NCBI RefSeq assembly: GCF_002860325.1 | Contig: NZ_PKOJ01000003.1 | Coordinates: 333,165-397,164 of the forward strand | Source of the DNA: Neptunicoccus cionae | GTDB taxonomy: Bacteria > Pseudomonadota > Alphaproteobacteria > Rhodobacterales > Rhodobacteraceae | Direction: 5' to 3' | Length of the DNA: 64,000 bases | In this document: piece after piece, positions 63,341-64,000 of the stretch | Position numbering within the stretch: position 1 is the first letter of the stretch | How the letters are laid out: each line of letters begins with the position of its first letter | The notes under the pieces: model-generated | The model's input: only the letters and a program-made list of their open reading frames with translations | Databases searched by the model: none | What the model was told of the DNA's origin: nothing | Program-made: the position numbers and the translations under genes

Positions 63341-63856
63341 ATGTTCTTTAACGAACCCTATCTGGACGCCCTCACCAAAGGCAGCCTCCTCAGCATTTTC
63401 GCATTGTTCTGGATCATTCTGATGGTCAGGGTTGTCGGCCTTCGATCGTTCTCGAAAATGACCAATTTCGATTTTGTCACCACGGTTGCCATGGGCTCGC
63501 TGTTGGCGGGTGCGTCCCAGTCCAAAGATTCCGTCGGCTTTCTGCAAAGCCTTGCTGCAATGACCAGCCTTTTCATCGTTCAGTTCGCCGTTTCAAAGCT
63601 GCGCCACAACCTGCCGTGGTTTGATAGGGCTGTGCAAAACACACCCGTTTTCCTATTGAAAGACGGGGTCATCCTGCACCAGGCCCTCAAAACCACAAGG
63701 GTCACAGAGGATGACCTGATCGCAAAGCTACGCGAAGCCGGCGTAGAGAGCATAAAAGAGGTAAGGGCTGCCGTTCTGGAAACCACGGGCAGTATTTCAG
63801 TTCTGGCAGGGGAAAAGGTCGAAGAGGGTCTGTTGAAGGGTGTAACACACCACTAA
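63341..63856 (+). CDS. DUF421 (YetF-like) membrane protein
   Basis: A 171-residue inner-membrane protein with three N-terminal hydrophobic segments (about 12-32, 44-62, 67-85) and a cytoplasmic DUF421 domain: RVVGLRSFSKMTNFDFVTTVAMGSLLA (family core GLRSFSKMTNFDF), PVFLLKDGVI, DDLIAKLREAGVESIKEVRAAVLE. YetF-type proteins are involved in spore or stress roles in Bacillus, but the activity is unknown. The start at 63341 follows GGAAGGAAGAG; the frame to 63269 is an extension. Followed by a terminator. Confidence 0.87.
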   Translation: MFFNEPYLDALTKGSLLSIFALFWIILMVRVVGLRSFSKMTNFDFVTTVAMGSLLAGASQSKDSVGFLQSLAAMTSLFIVQFAVSKLRHNLPWFDRAVQNTPVFLLKDGVILHQALKTTRVTEDDLIAKLREAGVESIKEVRAAVLETTGSISVLAGEKVEEGLLKGVTHH

Positions 63857-63877
63857 CTCCCCCCCCTTGAACGCAAA

Positions 63878-63912
63878 CGGCCGCCCTTTTTGGGCGGCCG
63901 GTTTGTGTTTTT
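63878..63912 (+). terminator. Terminator after the DUF421 gene
   Basis: CGGCCGCCC and GGGCGGCCG form a perfect 9-bp stem around five T residues, followed by GTTTGTGTTTTT. It stands between the DUF421 gene and the 5S rRNA gene on the other strand. Confidence 0.85.
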
Positions 63913-63952
63913 GTGATCGTTTTGAGAGCATTTTGTTTTGTTAATACTTACT

Positions 63953-64000
63953 AGGTTTGGCAGTGACTTACTCTCCCACGTCTTAAGACGCAGTACCATC
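63953..64000 (-). rRNA. rrf: 5S ribosomal RNA, 3' end (cut by window edge)
   Basis: The minus strand reads GTACTGCGTCTTAAGACG, then TGGGAGAGTAAGTCACTGCC and AAACCT, which is the conserved 3' end of bacterial 5S rRNA. About 48 of some 118 bases are inside the window. An rRNA operon on the minus strand therefore ends here. Confidence 0.93.

Overview
The window reads as the chromosome of an alphaproteobacterium of the order Rhodobacterales (Roseobacter group). The evidence is the gene content: a RpoE/ChrR pair of the Rhodobacter singlet-oxygen type with its target operon, a DUF1674 protein, a DUF3035 lipoprotein, DUF3422, the YcjX/YcjF pair, and a moderately GC-rich, tightly packed layout with many 4-bp ATGA overlaps. 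No phage, transposon or CRISPR array is visible. The species cannot be named from this.

Layout. 1-3.8 kb: the 3' end of clpA, a membrane adenylate cyclase, an N-formylglutamate amidohydrolase-family gene, tRNA-Val(GAC) and the short rpmJ (L36). 3.8-16.1 kb: an eight-gene minus-strand operon encoding a complete LIV-type ABC importer, two different CoA ligases and an acyl-CoA thioesterase. It is divergent from a hybrid histidine kinase and an OmpR-type regulator, and the shared intergenic region holds tandem 10-bp repeats. 16.1-24 kb: a LysR regulator and a divergent PLP enzyme of the SHMT fold, an HNH nuclease, an orphan formate dehydrogenase large subunit and a Lys1-type saccharopine dehydrogenase. 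23.6-30.1 kb: the rpoE-chrR pair and the six-gene operon it probably controls, driven by two divergent promoters with the same TGATCC-N16-CGTA architecture. The ChrR here has serines at both positions where the Rhodobacter protein has zinc-binding cysteines.

30.1-44.4 kb: housekeeping on the minus strand (DUF3422, rmuC-mutL, an M16 peptidase pair, a DUF3035 lipoprotein, lspA, purH, a heparinase II/III-like protein, rsmB, dapB) with a plus-strand SdhAF4-like gene. 44.6-47.2 kb: rbfA, a DUF2233 exported protein, truB and DUF1643. 47.3-53.8 kb: ileS, the YcjF-like/YcjX pair and truA. 53.8-56.8 kb: a 998-residue fusion of an aminoglycoside-phosphotransferase-type kinase, an M23 metallopeptidase domain and a class III PLP enzyme. 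56.8-63.9 kb: acs, the ugpBAEC glycerol-3-phosphate importer with a possible Pho box, and a DUF421 membrane protein. The right edge cuts into a 5S rRNA gene, so an rRNA operon lies on the minus strand beyond the window.

The points most worth following are the kinase-M23-PLP fusion, the ChrR with no Cys ligands in its anti-sigma domain, the two-component/importer/CoA-ligase module with its repeat array, and a short dispersed repeat (GAGTATTT..GGAACATTGAA) found four times, each time just after the stop codon of a gene read in the same direction.
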